A stretch of 64,000 nt of DNA from Isoetes taiwanensis (GCA_021234155.1 JAJEKV010000075.1:4290230-4354229); one strand, 5' to 3'. Positions 11,402 to 23,215 are shown, counted from the stretch's first letter. Translations and numbers: made by a program. The notes: generated by a model from the sequence alone, not told the origin.

Positions 11402-12776
11402 TGAGAAATAAGCATCCCCTATCAATATTGGATAGGAGATACTTTTTTTCTTTGTATTCCTGCAAGTCATTGACATTTGTAAGATAAAACTGTTTTTTAA
11501 CCTCTTTTTCTAACTCCAATATCCACATTTTCTTGACAACTATTTCAGAAACCTACACGTGAACTTCCATGAACTTAAGCGAGATTACACTACCCAGCCA
11601 TCTTTCTGCCCAATGTTTGACCTCCAAATACTAACCTTTAACAATGGATTGCTCTAAAGCCATTCTAGGGTATCGATCACAATCCATAGCAAGCACCTTA
11701 TTGACATAGTTTATGGTCTTGCAAAGAGCTTCTACCTCAAGTGGAAGCATGCCTGCCTCTGCCAACAACATTTCATATGGTATTTGAGGTTTTGCCCCAA
11801 ATTCTCCGAGCAAAAACCTCTTTTGGACCTTTTCAATTTCATCCCAACTCATCTTTGATAAGCCTGCCTCGCAAATGGGACTACCATAAAGGATCACTGG
11901 TTTCACTTGAACACCATATAGCAATCGTCTCAACTTCCAGTGATCGAAATTATTGATTTTACACTAATGAAGCATATTGTATAATGCCCACATGCCTCCT
12001 GAAGCCCTCTTTTGGGCCGCCACATTCCATCTATAGTTTTGTGATATTTCAATACCAAGATATTTATACTCACTTACTTTCTGTAAAGGTATTCCTCCAA
12101 TAGAGAAGATTGCGGTATCATGCCCCCCAAACACCATAATTTTTTACTTATCTGTATTTATGGACAATCGTTTTTCAGCACAAAAAGCATCCAAAACATT
12201 TAAATGCTGCTGTAAACTGCTTGCTGTTTTGGAGATTAGTACTATGTCATCCGCAAATAACCAAAGCTGATAATGTACTTCCCAAGTCTAACTCCAACAC
12301 AACCAAGTCTGGCCAGTCAGCTCTCTAGCTCATCAATAAATAACCCGAAAAGGATAGGGGAGCATGGACACCCTTGTTTTACACCAATTGTGTTTGTTAC
12401 TTTTCCTATTCCAGCAAATGGAAAAGAGAGCTCTACTAGGACTTGTTTATACAAACTTTGGGATACTAAGGTCATTTAGTCTCAAAGCAAGCTCTTTTCT
12501 ACTAACCCTATCAAATGCTTTTGTTAAATCAATAAAAGCCACATACCTTTCATTTCCAGAGCCTTTTGCTCCCTCTGCCATTACTCGCAAAGTAGCCAGA
12601 TGATCTAATGTTGAGTGGTTACTTCAGAAACCTACCTATCCAATAGCTCTATTATCATGTTCATCAGCCCAAGAAGAAATTTTGTTCCCAACATAGATGC
12701 CAAAAGTTTAGCAAAAACATTGCTTATCAAGATTGTTCGATAGTTCTTCACTTCATTCTTACTTCCAGATTTATAG

Positions 12777-13097
12777 GGGTAAAAGCATGTTAGGGTGTCC
12801 CTTAAAAAGTATTATTTAGTGACCAAAAAAGTACCTAAAAAGGTACCCAGGACTGGGTACTGGGTACCTGTGTAATATCTCAATAAAAGGTACATTCTCG
12901 AACTTTTATATATATTTTGGTCTCCGGTAGCATTATCTTTATCTTAACTTTGAATATTAATGCGTCCGTGACTTTTATTTTAGACTTTTGTACTAGTTTT
13001 AATGAAAATAAAAATGAGAAAGTACCCAGTTCTAAAGTACCTAGTGTATGTACTTTTGCAGGTTCCAAAAGTGGTACACCCTAACATGCTTTTACCC
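12777..13097. mobile_element. 321-bp MITE-like element with 22-bp inverted repeats
   Basis: The ends are inverted repeats reading GGGTAAAAGCATGTTAGGG inward from both sides. ATAG lies directly outside each end (12773-12776 and 13098-13101), and removing the element with one ATAG restores a readable LINE RT segment (TIPIYKSGSKNE). The interior is short, AT-rich and non-coding, with repeated GTACC/GGTAC motifs. It is a non-autonomous DNA transposon whose superfamily I cannot assign. Confidence 0.8.
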
Positions 13098-15171
13098 ATA
13101 GATAGGAATGGTCCTATTAATACATAAATCACCTGGAAAATTGCCCTTTATAAGACATTCATTGCATAAATTAGCTAAGAGCATATCGAGTTTATCTCCT
13201 CCCCACTTAAACAATGCAACCGAAGCCCATTTGAATCGTTAGCTTTGCCATTGTTCATTTTCCGTAGCGCACATTCCACATCTGCCACGGAGAATATTTC
13301 TTTAGACTCTCCTTCAAACAATATTTGTTCTACCTCAGGAGTACTATAGAGTTCCTTTATCCAATTCAAAACATCTTCTTTTGAGATGTCACCTACTGTC
13401 CCCATCTTTTTTTTGTGGTACCAAAATCGTTTAGGGTCTATCTTTTCAATGTGCATCATATTTTTCTGATGTTTTCTGCACCAATCCCTTTTTTATGTTT
13501 AACCAACGCCCTATACTGCTTGAACTTGGCCTGGTTCCTTAATTTAATATACATTTTTTTAGCCGCAAAACATTCTGCATCAAACCATTTGCTTTTCCCC
13601 CAGTTGTTTTCATGTTTTTTCTTGGTCAAACAAAAAATAGAACTTGCTGTTTGCAGTAGTAGATTGGTCAATACCTCATTCTTTTGCTCTAATGTGCCTG
13701 ATTAGCAAAGTCTGGAAAGCTTATCATCAAGCAAGCGTCCATAATCTCCTGCCTTCTTATAAGTCAGTCTTATTTTGGGCGGCGGTACCAATTTTGGTGA
13801 CTTCTTATGCTTCAAAGCCGAGGGTAAACCCAAGCAGAGCGTGATCTGTGTCAGGATTCCTTGCCAAGACTTTAAAATCTGAAATAATATCAATACCATG
13901 AGAGTCTCCTATCAGATAATCTACAACACTGGCTGGTGACATGTGAAATCCCCTGATCCTGGAAACTGTGTAATGCCATTGTATAAAACAAATTTAAAGG
14001 ATTTACACATAGTGATCATGTGTATTGGATATCATATCTACAGATTTATGAGACCAAGGGCTTGTATCATCTGTTTGTTCTAGTAACCATAAAGGATTAC
14101 CTTCTCCAGAAAGGAGTGTCGCTTGCTTGGCGCCAGTACGACCATTAAGATCTCCAGTTATAAAGACATGCCCATGCTCTTTAAAGCATGCAATATCAGC
14201 TGATAGGTGTATAAAAGGATCCTCTTTATTTAATCCATCTATTGAATACACTGGTGCAGGATGTGGATCCAGAGGTTCAAAATAGACACGTGCCACATAG
14301 CATTCAAATCTAGAAGAAGCAATTTTTATCCAAATAAACTGATTATATTTATCCTTACCTACAACTATAACAGAAACGTGTATGTCATCTTTTAAGTAGC
14401 ACGCAATTCCATTCCAAACTCTTCTGTTAACACCTTGCAAATTCCAGACTGAATCAGTAAAGTAAAACCTGGGATATCTAAAAGCCTGTTAGACTCGTAT
14501 TCCCAAGTTTCAGTAAACAGCAATATATCATAATCATAAAATGAATTACTCAAAAAATTTTATTCATCCAAACCATGTATATTCCATCTAAACAGCTTGA
14601 GGGCCTCGCTTTCCGATGCTCTACCACGAATGACCACTTTATTGTTAACTATATAAGCCTTCTTCCCATTGTCTCTCAATTTCTTCACATCTTCCAGCAT
14701 TAATTTCCGTTTAGTTTGTTGTTGCACAGTCAAGTCATCATTCAACCATATTTTGTGTCCTTTTAGATTGCCTCTATGCTGCATCACTCGGATCTTGGCA
14801 TCTAAGCTACCAAATTTAAGCAATATCGGTCTGTTTTTTCCTTCTATCCTCTTACCAATGTGTCTATACGCAATGAATCCGGGATCTATTAAATGCATAG
14901 TTTCCTAGATAAATAGATCTGCCGCTTCTTTGGTATTTTCTTCATTATGTTCTGCCAGCCCAGCCACCACTATGTTCTTTGCTCTTGCGGCATGTTCTTC
15001 TTGTTTTGAAATTCTTTGTTGTTCTTTATCAAATAGATTTGCAATCTTGGTTTCAATTTCAGAAGTAATCTTGATTGACCACGATCCAGCACTGGCCATG
15101 ACCCTAAATAGATTAACTGGCCTCGATCTGCAGAAAGTGGGAGAATTTGTTTTTCCCATTAGTGGGATCAT

Positions 15172-15900
15172 AATTAGATTAAGTTATAGTCTAGGTGGTA
15201 GAAATAATACAGTCAAAAGAAACCTTCTAGTAATTTGAGCTCAAGTTATTCCCGAACCGCATTTTTCAAGTGAAAATTGAACGAGAAATAGCTCGAAAAA
15301 TGCTTGAAAGGAAGTGGCGCGAAATGACCAATATTTGGCCCAAAAGAAATAGAGAAATTTAGAGAAATAATTTAGAGAAAGTACCTTAATCAATAACCCA
15401 TAGTTATAATACATTGACTCTTAAGAAAAGTGGCCACTAAAAAATCTATGGAAGCACTCCTACCCTTTAGAAGTTTTCAAATTGTAGCCTGAACCTTTCT
15501 TTTGCCCTTGTAAAGCGAATTCTAAGCTAATCTCCGAAGCTGTCATAAAGTGCGCGCCGAACCAACAATCTGTGAGATCAACCCTAAGGTGCCGCAAATA
15601 GACAGAGTTGACCATCGATGGAGGCAAGAGCTCTCGAAAAGGCCACCATCAGAGAAGCCAAGTTGTTGGGAGGACCAAATAGACAGCCAAGAAGATTGGA
15701 AGCCCCAGCTTGCACCTGGATATTGAAGCACTTACAACGGGCGGCGGTGAACAAATTCTAGAGGCATTGCGTCCTAGGCCAGGTGACGAACCTAGTGACT
15801 CAAGCTCTTCAGACAAATCGTATCATTCTTAGAGGAGAAGCGACCTAGCACTTCAGGTAAATCATCACAAGACTCGGGGGACATGGAGATCATAGCGTCC
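15172..15900. other. No gene confirmed
   Basis: Contains short open frames on both strands without recognisable motifs. From about 15720 the plus strand reads as hydrophilic Ser/Asp-rich fragments (PGDEPSDSSSSDKSYHS). These may be the distant upstream part of the H3-like pseudogene but cannot be tied to it. Confidence 0.4.
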
Positions 15901-16260
15901 ACTTCTAAGGCGAGGAGCAAGCAGCAGGAGCAATCTCAACACCACGGGAAGAGCAGCAAGAGGAGCAAACAATGCAAAAGAAAAAGAAGGGCAAGGAGAA
16001 AGTGGGCGAAAAGAAGGAAGACGAGTAGGCAAGGGAGAAGCGAACAAAGAGGCGTGAAGATTGGTGGAGGGGGAGCGTGGTTATTAGAGAACCACAACTG
16101 GACGAACTGAAGGAGGAGGACGAGTCGGAGGAGGAAGAACCACACCAACAAGAGAGGGAGCAAGAGGCTGAAGAAGAAGAGGAGGAGGAAGCTGAAGAAC
16201 ATACAGATCCTAGCCACCCAAGAAGACGGCCAAGAAGTACAAGATGAGCGAGAAGCTGTT
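15900..16260 (+). repeat. Purine-rich low-complexity tract encoding charged stretches
   Basis: Strongly AG-biased plus strand rich in GAGGAG, AAGAAG and AGGAGC. In different frames it yields Lys-rich (MQKKKKGKEKVGEKKED) and Glu-rich (EEEEEEEAEEHTDP) runs with frame changes between them. It lies directly upstream of the H3-like coding. It may be a decayed disordered N-terminal tail or plain simple sequence. Confidence 0.5.
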
Positions 16261-16359
16261 TAAGCAGAAGCAAGACAGTGAGTATGTGAAGGAGAAAACA
16301 GCATATTATCTCCACCGATGGATCCGATATAATTACTGGCACAGTAAGCATAGTATCGA

Positions 16360-16723
16360 GATTCATTAAAGGCGGCCGACTAGAGTCGAAAATCAAGCCT
16401 CCACCACCTCGATCTGACTCTTCGAAGAAGGTCTGGCATGGGCCAAATTCCAAGCATAGTAGAGCTCTTTGAGAGATCCGGCACTTCCAACAGTGCCCAA
16501 TCTGTGGACTTGAAAAGCCTCTTTCGAGTGCCTACGTCAAGAGATTATGCAGGAGTTCAAGATGGACTATCGAATCACACCAATGATGGTGCACTCTTTC
16601 CAGAAAGCGGCCGAAGTGGAGCTGACTCAATTTTCCGAGGAGGCCAACTTCTGCGTCATTCACGCCAAGTGGGTGACCGTTATACCCAAGCAGAAAAGAC
16701 AAGACCAGTTAAATTTTATCTAA
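16360..16723 (+). pseudogene. Strongly diverged histone H3-like pseudogene
   Basis: A frame ending at the stop at 16721-16723 reads QEIMQEFKMDYRITP, FQKAAEVELTQFSEEANF and CVIHAKWVTVIPK. This matches the histone-fold core of H3: the alpha-1 end, alpha-2 with its AAEAYL...FED-N region, and the C(A)IHAKRVTIMPKD signature. In another frame just upstream is NSKHSRAL(stop)EIRHFQQ, which fits the H3 alpha-N helix ALREIR-(Y/F)Q. At least one frameshift and two stops separate the parts, so the copy is broken. Loop 1 has canonical length, without the one-residue extension typical of plant CENH3, yet the sequence is far from canonical H3. The C-terminus (QKRQDQLNFI) replaces the normal DIQLARRIRGERA end. 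It is either a retro-copy that drifted or a relic of a divergent H3 variant. Confidence 0.65.
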
Positions 16724-16799
16724 GTTATGCTATGTACATCTTGTTATATAAATACAAAGCTAAAAGTTTTGTCTTCTGAATGCTCAAAATAAAAAATTG

Positions 16800-17560
16800 G
16801 GCCAACCGGGTCACACCCCGCCAAACGCGTTTCCGAGACTCTCAAAAAGCCCTTTCGCGCGGAGGAACCTGAATTGACTCAAAATTGGCTTCATTTGATG
16901 AAAAATATGAAATAAGATGTTAGATAGAGTGAAACTAATCCAGATTTACATTCTAACATTTTATATCACCAAAATCGAAAATCTTAAGAATGAAAAAAAA
17001 AACGTCAACCCACTCAGGTCAACTAGCACCAAACGCGTTTTCGAGACTTTTGGAAAGCCCTTTCGTACGGAATAACTCGGTTTGCCTATTTTTTTGCTTA
17101 AAGTATTAGATTAATGTGATATAAGTTAGTAGATAGGTTAGAAGTAACCGAATTTTGCACTCTAGCACTTTACATCACCCAAAAAGGCCAAGTTTCGACC
17201 AAAAGAGACCCAACAGGGTCATTCCACGCCAAATGCCATTCTGAGCATCTCAGAAACGCCATCCGTGCGGAGTAGCCTAGTTTGACCACGAGTAATGTCC
17301 AAAATTCATCCAATAAACTAGTCTAATATAGTTGTTGCATTGTTTTAGCTAGATTAGCTCTTTGAATCAGTGAGATCAAAGTTGTAGAGGCCTCAAATAA
17401 GTCCAACCAGATCACAGCGCGCCAATGGAGCTTTCAAGAGTTTTGAAACAACGAATGGCGCAGAATACCTCGAACGGTAGGATTTTGAGTAGAAATTTTG
17501 CAAAATTAACTATAGAAATTCCCCTTTCTCATTCTAACTATCTGCCATGTATTCAATTAT
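16800..17560. repeat. Four old tandem repeats of about 200 bp
   Basis: Diverged units start near 16803, 17007, 17209 and 17404. Each begins with CCAACC/CCAACA-GGGTCA-like sequence, then GCCAAACGCGTTT-like, GAGACTCT-like, AAGCCCTTTCG-like and GCGGAGGAA-like blocks, then an AT-rich half. Spacing is about 195-204 bp. The unit size is close to a nucleosome repeat, as in plant satellites, but only four units remain and they are much diverged. Confidence 0.65.
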
Positions 17561-17890
17561 CTTATAGCACCCCATTCTGGATAAAAGCGTGAAAGGGTGT
17601 ACGTACATCAAACTGAATTGAAGGACGAATTCGTGCATTTTCGGGGTACATTTTAGATGTAGCACGATACTCCAATTTGTCTTTTTGTAGCAGGTCTGTA
17701 ATGATTACAGCAACATTCCTTGACAGCCCTCCCCCCGGAATTCTTTGCGCACCGAATCATACTCAGTTTAAATGGATCCATCCCTCCCTTTCCGAAATTT
17801 CTCCTTTCCAGAACGACCATCAAACAAGAATTCTACAAGTAACACATACCAATTCAATCTACAAGGAATCCCAATCAGTTTCATTTTTGT

Positions 17891-18296
17891 GATCAACCCT
17901 AGCTATTGTCTATAGCCAACCCCGTCATTGTTATATCTCGGTCTACTCTACCTTAAGACCCAGCCGTCAGTCTACCACCCCTTATAAGTATGAGCCTGGG
18001 TAGGAGCTTATATCTTTACGATATGTTGTTATCTATGATGTGTCTATGGATGGATGGATGGATGGATGTGCTACACTTCGTGATAGTTGATTATGTTGTA
18101 TTGTTGCCAATGTTGACATTTTCCACTGTTATAGGAGCTCATAGTGGACAGGCACAAAAGACACCTCCGTGTTTCCCTACCGTGTTTGGCCATACCAAGG
18201 ACGAGGCAGATGGAGGGTCCATGTAGCAAATGATGCTGGATAGGGAATTTCCTATAGAGTATACAGTGGGGCGTCGTATACTCACAGGGAACGTCA
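17891..18296 (+). mobile_element. 3' part of the same gypsy-type LTR
   Basis: Shares ordered blocks with 10490-10922 and with the complement of 32733-33200: CAACCCTAGC-ATTGTCTATAG, TTGTTATATCTC, GACCC-(A)G-CGTCAGTCTAC, and an end with GGCGTCGTATA...GGGAACGTCA. A GGAT microsatellite lies at 18043-18068. No primer binding site follows, so this is an isolated LTR end or a 3' LTR fragment. Confidence 0.65.
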
Positions 18297-18299
18297 ACT

Positions 18300-18760
18300 T
18301 GGTGAAAATGCTTTGCCTAGGTTTGCCCATGCACAGTGAACATAAAGGATGGTATGTTGATGTCATACATTGCTCACTAAATGGGACATATCCTTTGAAG
18401 ATATACCTTAAAGAGCTATGTTTATGAGGAGGAGGACGAGGAGGAGGAATTTTTACATCATGCCATTTGGCAACATCCCTTAAGACATATGGCGCACACA
18501 CCACCCCAACATTGCTTAGTTGTGTAATTGTTCGATTTGCCCCCAACCACCTTACATTGAATGCGACTTTGGGTGGCCTCAAACTCAAGATATATTTATT
18601 CTAGGACTAATGTATTACCACTAGACCAAACATACAAGCGCAAGATGAAACATGGAGTGCTACGAAGGCAAAGATGGCATGATAGAAATGCATGAACCGG
18701 ACTTTAATAGGAATGCCCTACTCGCGGGATAAGATATCCCTTCACAAAGACAAACTATAT
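18300..18760. other. No gene seen
   Basis: No recognisable coding motif. The frame at 18139-18588 (minus) overlaps the LTR fragment and a GAGGAGGAC-type simple repeat near 18427-18450, and has no supporting similarity. Confidence 0.4.
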
Positions 18761-19025
18761 GCAAAATGCATCTTAGTTCACATCATCCAGGGATAGACGT
18801 TGGCTGGTGGAGGTATACCTTCCAATTCACCAGTCTGCAACTTATGCGTGGAAAACACCATGCTATTTTGAAGTGCCCAACCTACCAAGATTTGAGGAGC
18901 AAATTTGAAAGTAAGGTTAATACTCTTATTGAGTTCTTTTCTTTATCCACAAGAACTATGGGTAATTTTCTAATAGCCATACAAGAAGTAAGACAGAGAT
19001 ATATTAAAGGATACAAGACACGGTA
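18700..19025 (+). pseudogene. LINE C-terminal fragment
   Basis: Reads GKHHAILKCPTYQDLRSKFE, matching the Cys/His finger region at the end of LINE ORF2 (H-(x)4-CP-Y-R). The upstream part is decayed. Too short to assign to a family. Confidence 0.5.
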
Positions 19026-19139
19026 AAGGCAAAGGACAAACCTTTAGACATATGACTATTAAAATAAAAATGCCATATCCCCATGAGAGAGTAACAGAGA
19101 TAGTTGAACTAGAAATTTTTGAATGGCCCCACAGGAATG

Positions 19140-19826
19140 GGTACAGTTGGATCTATATTTTGAGTTAATAGATATATCTTTATAGGATGCCTAGAGGAAT
19201 AATATCAGATAGAGACCCGAAGTTCATAAGTGCCTTTTGGAGAGACTTCTTCAACACCATTGGGACAAAGCTTTGTATAGCATATCATCCCCAAACAGAT
19301 GGTCAGACGGAGAGGACGAACAAGATCTTGGAAGATATTGTTGAGGCACTATGTCTGAAATAAGCAATCAAAGTTGAAGTACTATATCTAGTTGGTTGAA
19401 TTTGTATATAATAGTACCAAGCATGAGCCATCTCAGATGTGCCCCTTCATGATCAATTATGTTTATCAATGCCTTACACCAGATACATGGCACAATCCTG
19501 TGTCAAAAGGTAGAAGTGTTCCAACAGTTGTTGGCAAATATGCAGCAGCTAGTAGAGGAAGTCTGGGGTTGCAGCAAGAAGCCCTCAGAAAAGCTTGGTA
19601 GACATAAGAAGGTAAGGGAATTCAATGTGGGTGATAGTGTGTGGCTCAAGAAGCAAGCCAAGCTCAGAATTGGAAATTGCAAGAAACTTGCTCCAAGATG
19701 GGTGGGGCCATTTAAGATTGTTGAGCGATTTGGAAACCAATCTTATAAGCTCGGTTCCACTGGGGCATGATGTAGTACGGGTGTGCATGATCGAGGGGAT
19801 CATGTACAATACTCGGCGATGATAGG
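19140..19826 (+). pseudogene. Ty3/gypsy integrase remnant
   Basis: In shifting frames this reads IISDRDPKFISAFWRDFF (19198-19253), GTKLCIAYHPQTDGQTER (19261-19314), LVEFVYNSTKHEPSQMCPF and VREFNVGDSVWLKKQ...KLAPRWVGPFKIVERFG (19612-19735). The DRD and HPQTDGQTER blocks are the classic gypsy integrase core, and the GD-VWL...PRWVGPF-I block is the integrase C-terminal domain. Stops and shifts show it is dead. RT and capsid parts are absent. Confidence 0.9.
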
Positions 19827-19971
19827 GTCGTTTTAAATGGTCCTTAAGCTCAAATCCTATGGGGCTATGATCAAGTGCAGGTAATAGAGGTAACCTTGGG
19901 CTAGTAGTTCAGCCCAAGGAGGTAATTAGGGGGTTGGTCCCCTTACAACCATAACTTATTAACCAAACTAA

Positions 19972-20256
19972 CATAATGTGCTACTCGTGCAGGCCAGTGA
20001 AGGAGGAGCATGGAGGAGGGAGCGTGTTACGAGAAGATAGGAGATATAAATTTTCGTAATGTTGTGATAACATTTGGTGCTAACTTTTATAATACAACCA
20101 TTAAGGTTATATAATGTGCTATTCATGCGCCAGTAAGTGAAGGAGAAGCATGGAGGATGGAGCACGTTACGAGAAGATAGGAGATATAAATTTTTGTAAT
20201 TTTGTGATAACATTTGGTGCTAACTTTTATAATAACAGCCATTAAGGTTATATAAT
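19972..20256. repeat. 142-bp tandem duplication after the gypsy remnant
   Basis: Two units (about 19972-20113 and 20114-20256) share TTACGAGAAGATAGGAGATA and AACATTTGGTGCTAACTTTT. The position after the integrase end and the TGTTACGAGA motif suggest this is the start of the 3' LTR, duplicated in tandem. Confidence 0.75.
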
Positions 20257-20319
20257 TTTGTATATGTATATTAGTTATCTAAATTGATTAGGATATAAAA
20301 TGTTACTGCCATCATTGTA

Positions 20320-21232
20320 AGGCTTCTTGAACATAATGCAATTCTAGACCTAGGGAACTAGATTCAATGTATGTGACATGTGCTTCTAGTGATATTTATA
20401 CTATCCAACCAGAGGGCTACAAGAGTGGAGTCGGCGATATTCGTTGAGGGATGAACTAAACTCCTGCAGTTGATCTTAGTCTTAGTTGTTAGCTCTAATA
20501 GTCTGAGCTCTGTGGGAAAGGTGGAGGTGAAAGGGCAAGCATCTCCACTAGAAACAGGCATCTTCACTAGAAAGCACAAATTCTAGCTCCATCCATAAGA
20601 ATTTTGAGGGAAATATTAATGTAGTTGATGTGAGTTGAATTGAATTGAATGGATTTTTATCGTCCACAGAGGCCAATAGGCCTATGGGACCCAATCAAGG
20701 AGCATAGCAAATGTATTACTGTCAGGATTTTAAAAACCCTGCCCCAAAGGGTTTTTGAGAGAAAAACCTTGGCATAATGGGCAACTGTACAATGATACAC
20801 TATGATACATTTCGATTTCCATGCAGTGCCTGAGGACATAGCTGCATGTGAGAGTACTTCCATTAATGAGTTGATACATAGCGAGCCTTCTAAACTGACC
20901 CCCCAATGAGATGGAGCAGGGACATGCGCAAGGCTCCTTGAACATGATGCAGTTTTAGACATCGGGATAAAGATCCCATGTTTGCCACATGTGCTTCATA
21001 GTCATATTCATACTATCCAATCCGAGGGCTACAAGAGTGGAGCCTACACGATAGTATTTATTGAGGAATGGACTAAACTTTTACTATTGGTCTTAGTCTC
21101 AATTGTTAGCTCCAATTGTCTGGGCTCTGTGGGAAAGATTGATGGTCCGAGATGCATTTTGAATAGAAGGCACAAATCCTAATTCCATCCATTTGAATTT
21201 TGTGGGAAATCTTGATGTAGTTGATGTGGGAG
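20320..21232. repeat. Pair of direct repeats of about 300 bp
   Basis: 20320-20630 and 20936-21232 share blocks in order: TTGAACAT(A/G)ATGCA, GGGCTACAAGAGTGGAG, GGTCTTAGTCT-like, TTGTTAGCTC, CTGTGGGAAAG and TTGATGTAGTTGATGTG. They are separated by about 300 bp of unrelated sequence. Identity is moderate. The nature of the repeat is unknown; LTR fragments are possible. Confidence 0.65.
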
Positions 21233-22468
21233 TACATACATCTCCATCGGTATGCACAGAGGAGTGTCAACCTCAACCAGAGCATCGAACACATGAGCAA
21301 TCTCAATAGGCCACCAGGGTTGATGCTGGAGACTTGAATTTGCGTTGTGCAGAGGCAGATATAGATGGAGCTCTACATGGTGCATATGGATTCGCGTACA
21401 CTTGTAGGGTTGGAGCAACACAGCCTGATCGGTCTTGACACCTTCTCGCGTTTTTGAGATGCACTTCATCTTTGAGAAGAGTTGTGCAAAGTAAAGAATG
21501 CAAGGCATCATTTTTGTAGATCGAGGAGGTGTAGCAATTATTATAGATCACTGGCCATCCAATCCTTGGGTTGACTATATCTGGAGGTTCTACATAGGGA
21601 AGACTACCATCATGCTATTTGCCCCTTCGTGTTTTGTTCTATTTTGATTAGGCTTCTGCCCTCCCATGGCCTTTGGTGGTTATCTATCCATTAAGTTTGT
21701 GTTATCTGAAGTTGAATAGGTCAATTTGCATTGAACCCAAATGCTGCAAGCAAAAAAACTTGAGGTAAGATAGAACTTAGACTAAGGTCAAGATACCACC
21801 TTATCAAATACAAAGGAACCTAACTTGAACAAGTAGTTTTAGCAAAAAGAAATCTTGATCATCGTGGAATGGCTTTTTAAGCAAAGGAAAATTTCTATTG
21901 TACCTAAAGGAGCATGCAAGAATATTTCTATGAACCTTCACATCACCTTGTTAGATTTTAATATTTCCACGAGTAAATTTGGGCACAATGAGTGAACTAT
22001 AGCCATCGAGTAATCCTGAACGTAAGATATCCACTAGGCACAAGCTGAAAAGAGGCACTCAATTTTAGCTGATAAAATTTACTTACGTCTTTAACCCATG
22101 TCAATTGAGAGAGCAACAGACTGCTTATGTAGGGTTAAATAAAGAGTGGTAGTTAAAAATCCATTGGCTAAACATCATTATCAGAGTCAACAGAATATGG
22201 CCGGATATGAGTTGTTTGCAATCAATTCCTAGTAAATGTTTAAAATTTGGGGCCCTGCTATTCACATCATATTCTGGCTTCTGTTTTTTTACAGCATATC
22301 AAGCTGTAGACTTTTCCTGTATCAAACTGTTGCCAAACCAGTCTTCACGAAATTAACCAGATAAATAACAAAAGTACGAACATTCACAGCTTAGGAGTAT
22401 GTTTGAGCCAAAATCACTGAATGCTTATATTTTACAGGCAATACCCTGCTTCGAATGTACATTACAAA
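21233..22468. other. No gene seen
   Basis: No coding motif, repeat or element end recognised. Confidence 0.5.
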
Positions 22469-22622
22469 TTAAAAAACAATTATAGTTTCCACAATATTTA
22501 TCTGATCAGCCAAGAAAGTAAAAAAAAAACCTGCAGATAACCATCCCAAAGCTGGAACTTCCAAAGAGTGGTGGTGTAAAAATACACCATTACAGAAAAT
22601 CCAAGGAAGTAAAATGGGGCAA

Positions 22623-23051
22623 TCAGGCACTGGTAAACTTAGTGACAGCTTTAGTACCCTCAGAAACAGCATGCTTGGCAAGTTCACCAGGCAAAATCAA
22701 ACGAACGGCGGTCTGAATCTCCCGAGAAGTAATAGTAGGCTTCTTATTATACCTAGCAAGCTTAGAAGCTTCTTGGGCCAGCTTCTCAAAAATATCATTG
22801 ATAAAAGAATTCATGATTCCCATAGCTTTAGAAGAAATTCCAGTATCAGGATGAACCTGTTTGAGAACCTTGAAGATGTAGATCTTGTAGCTTTCAACAC
22901 TGCGCTTAACGCGCTTTTTTTTCTTCTCCCCTTCCTTGGCAGGCTTCTTCTCGGCCTTCTTGCCCTTGCTTGCCACGGCCGGAGCAGGCTTCTTCTCTGC
23001 CTTGGTGGTCTTGCCTGCTTTCTGCTCGCCATCGCCGGATTTGGGCGCCAT
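22623..23051 (-). CDS. H2B: Histone H2B
   Basis: Intronless frame of 142 codons on the complement, starting [14 protein letters not shown]. An upstream in-frame ATG at 23069 would add MRGSLA, but MAPK is the normal plant H2B start and is preferred. Residues 1 to about 50 form the Lys/Ala/Pro-rich tail. The histone fold begins with [26 protein letters not shown], followed by [19 protein letters not shown] and [26 protein letters not shown]. It ends KAVTKFTSA, which contains the Lys that is ubiquitinated in plant H2B. The product pairs with H2A in the nucleosome. The gene looks intact and has a plant histone-type promoter. Lack of introns is normal for replication-dependent H2B genes. Confidence 0.97.
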   Translation of the reverse strand: MAPKSGDGEQKAGKTTKAEKKPAPAVASKGKKAEKKPAKEGEKKKKRVKRSVESYKIYIFKVLKQVHPDTGISSKAMGIMNSFINDIFEKLAQEASKLARYNKKPTITSREIQTAVRLILPGELAKHAVSEGTKAVTKFTSA

Positions 23052-23125
23052 TGCTAAACTCCCTCTCACACAATAGAATAGAATACAACTAGAATCGATC
23101 TGCTTGTCTCACAAGCCAAAAGAGC

Positions 23126-23133
23126 ACTATATA
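23126..23133 (-). promoter_or_regulatory. TATA box of H2B
   Basis: On the complement CCTATATAGT, about 80 bp upstream of the H2B start codon. This is a normal distance for a short leader. Confidence 0.65.
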
Positions 23134-23215
23134 GGCGGGAACAGAGTCTTGGATCGCTGAGCTGGAACGATCCTGCCCGTTGAAGCCAATCAGATCTGCA
23201 CCGTTAGGCCTTTGT

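Larger units (their letters stand above)
11130..15171 (-). pseudogene. Minus-strand LINE, interrupted
   Basis: Reading on the complement: an ORF1-like part with a coiled coil and IVVAGLAEHNEEN (15171-14905), then 14898-14560 (GKRIEGKNRPILLKF, LKGHKIWLNDDLT), typical of L1-like ORF1 proteins. Next is the APE endonuclease (14560-14003) with FITGDLNGRTG and a C-terminal DMISNTHDHYV. A linker follows (13671-13175, WYHKKKMGTVGD, ALRKMNNGKANDSNGL). The RT part has SKNEVKNYRTILISNVFAKL near 12720, an FADDIV motif C near 12250 and a NTDK motif. Then come ILYGSPICEAGL (about 11890) and a C-terminal Cys/His finger CPGCLELEIETEEHAFLRC (about 11270). Stops and frameshifts are frequent. A MITE-like element splits the RT at 12777-13097. 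Confidence 0.85.

Noticed and set aside
15905-16453. 182-codon minus-strand frame rich in Ser, Leu and Cys opposite the purine-rich tract
   Set aside because: It is the complement of a simple GAGGAG/AAGAAG tract, which gives Ser/Leu runs in every minus frame. The plus strand holds the H3-like relic.
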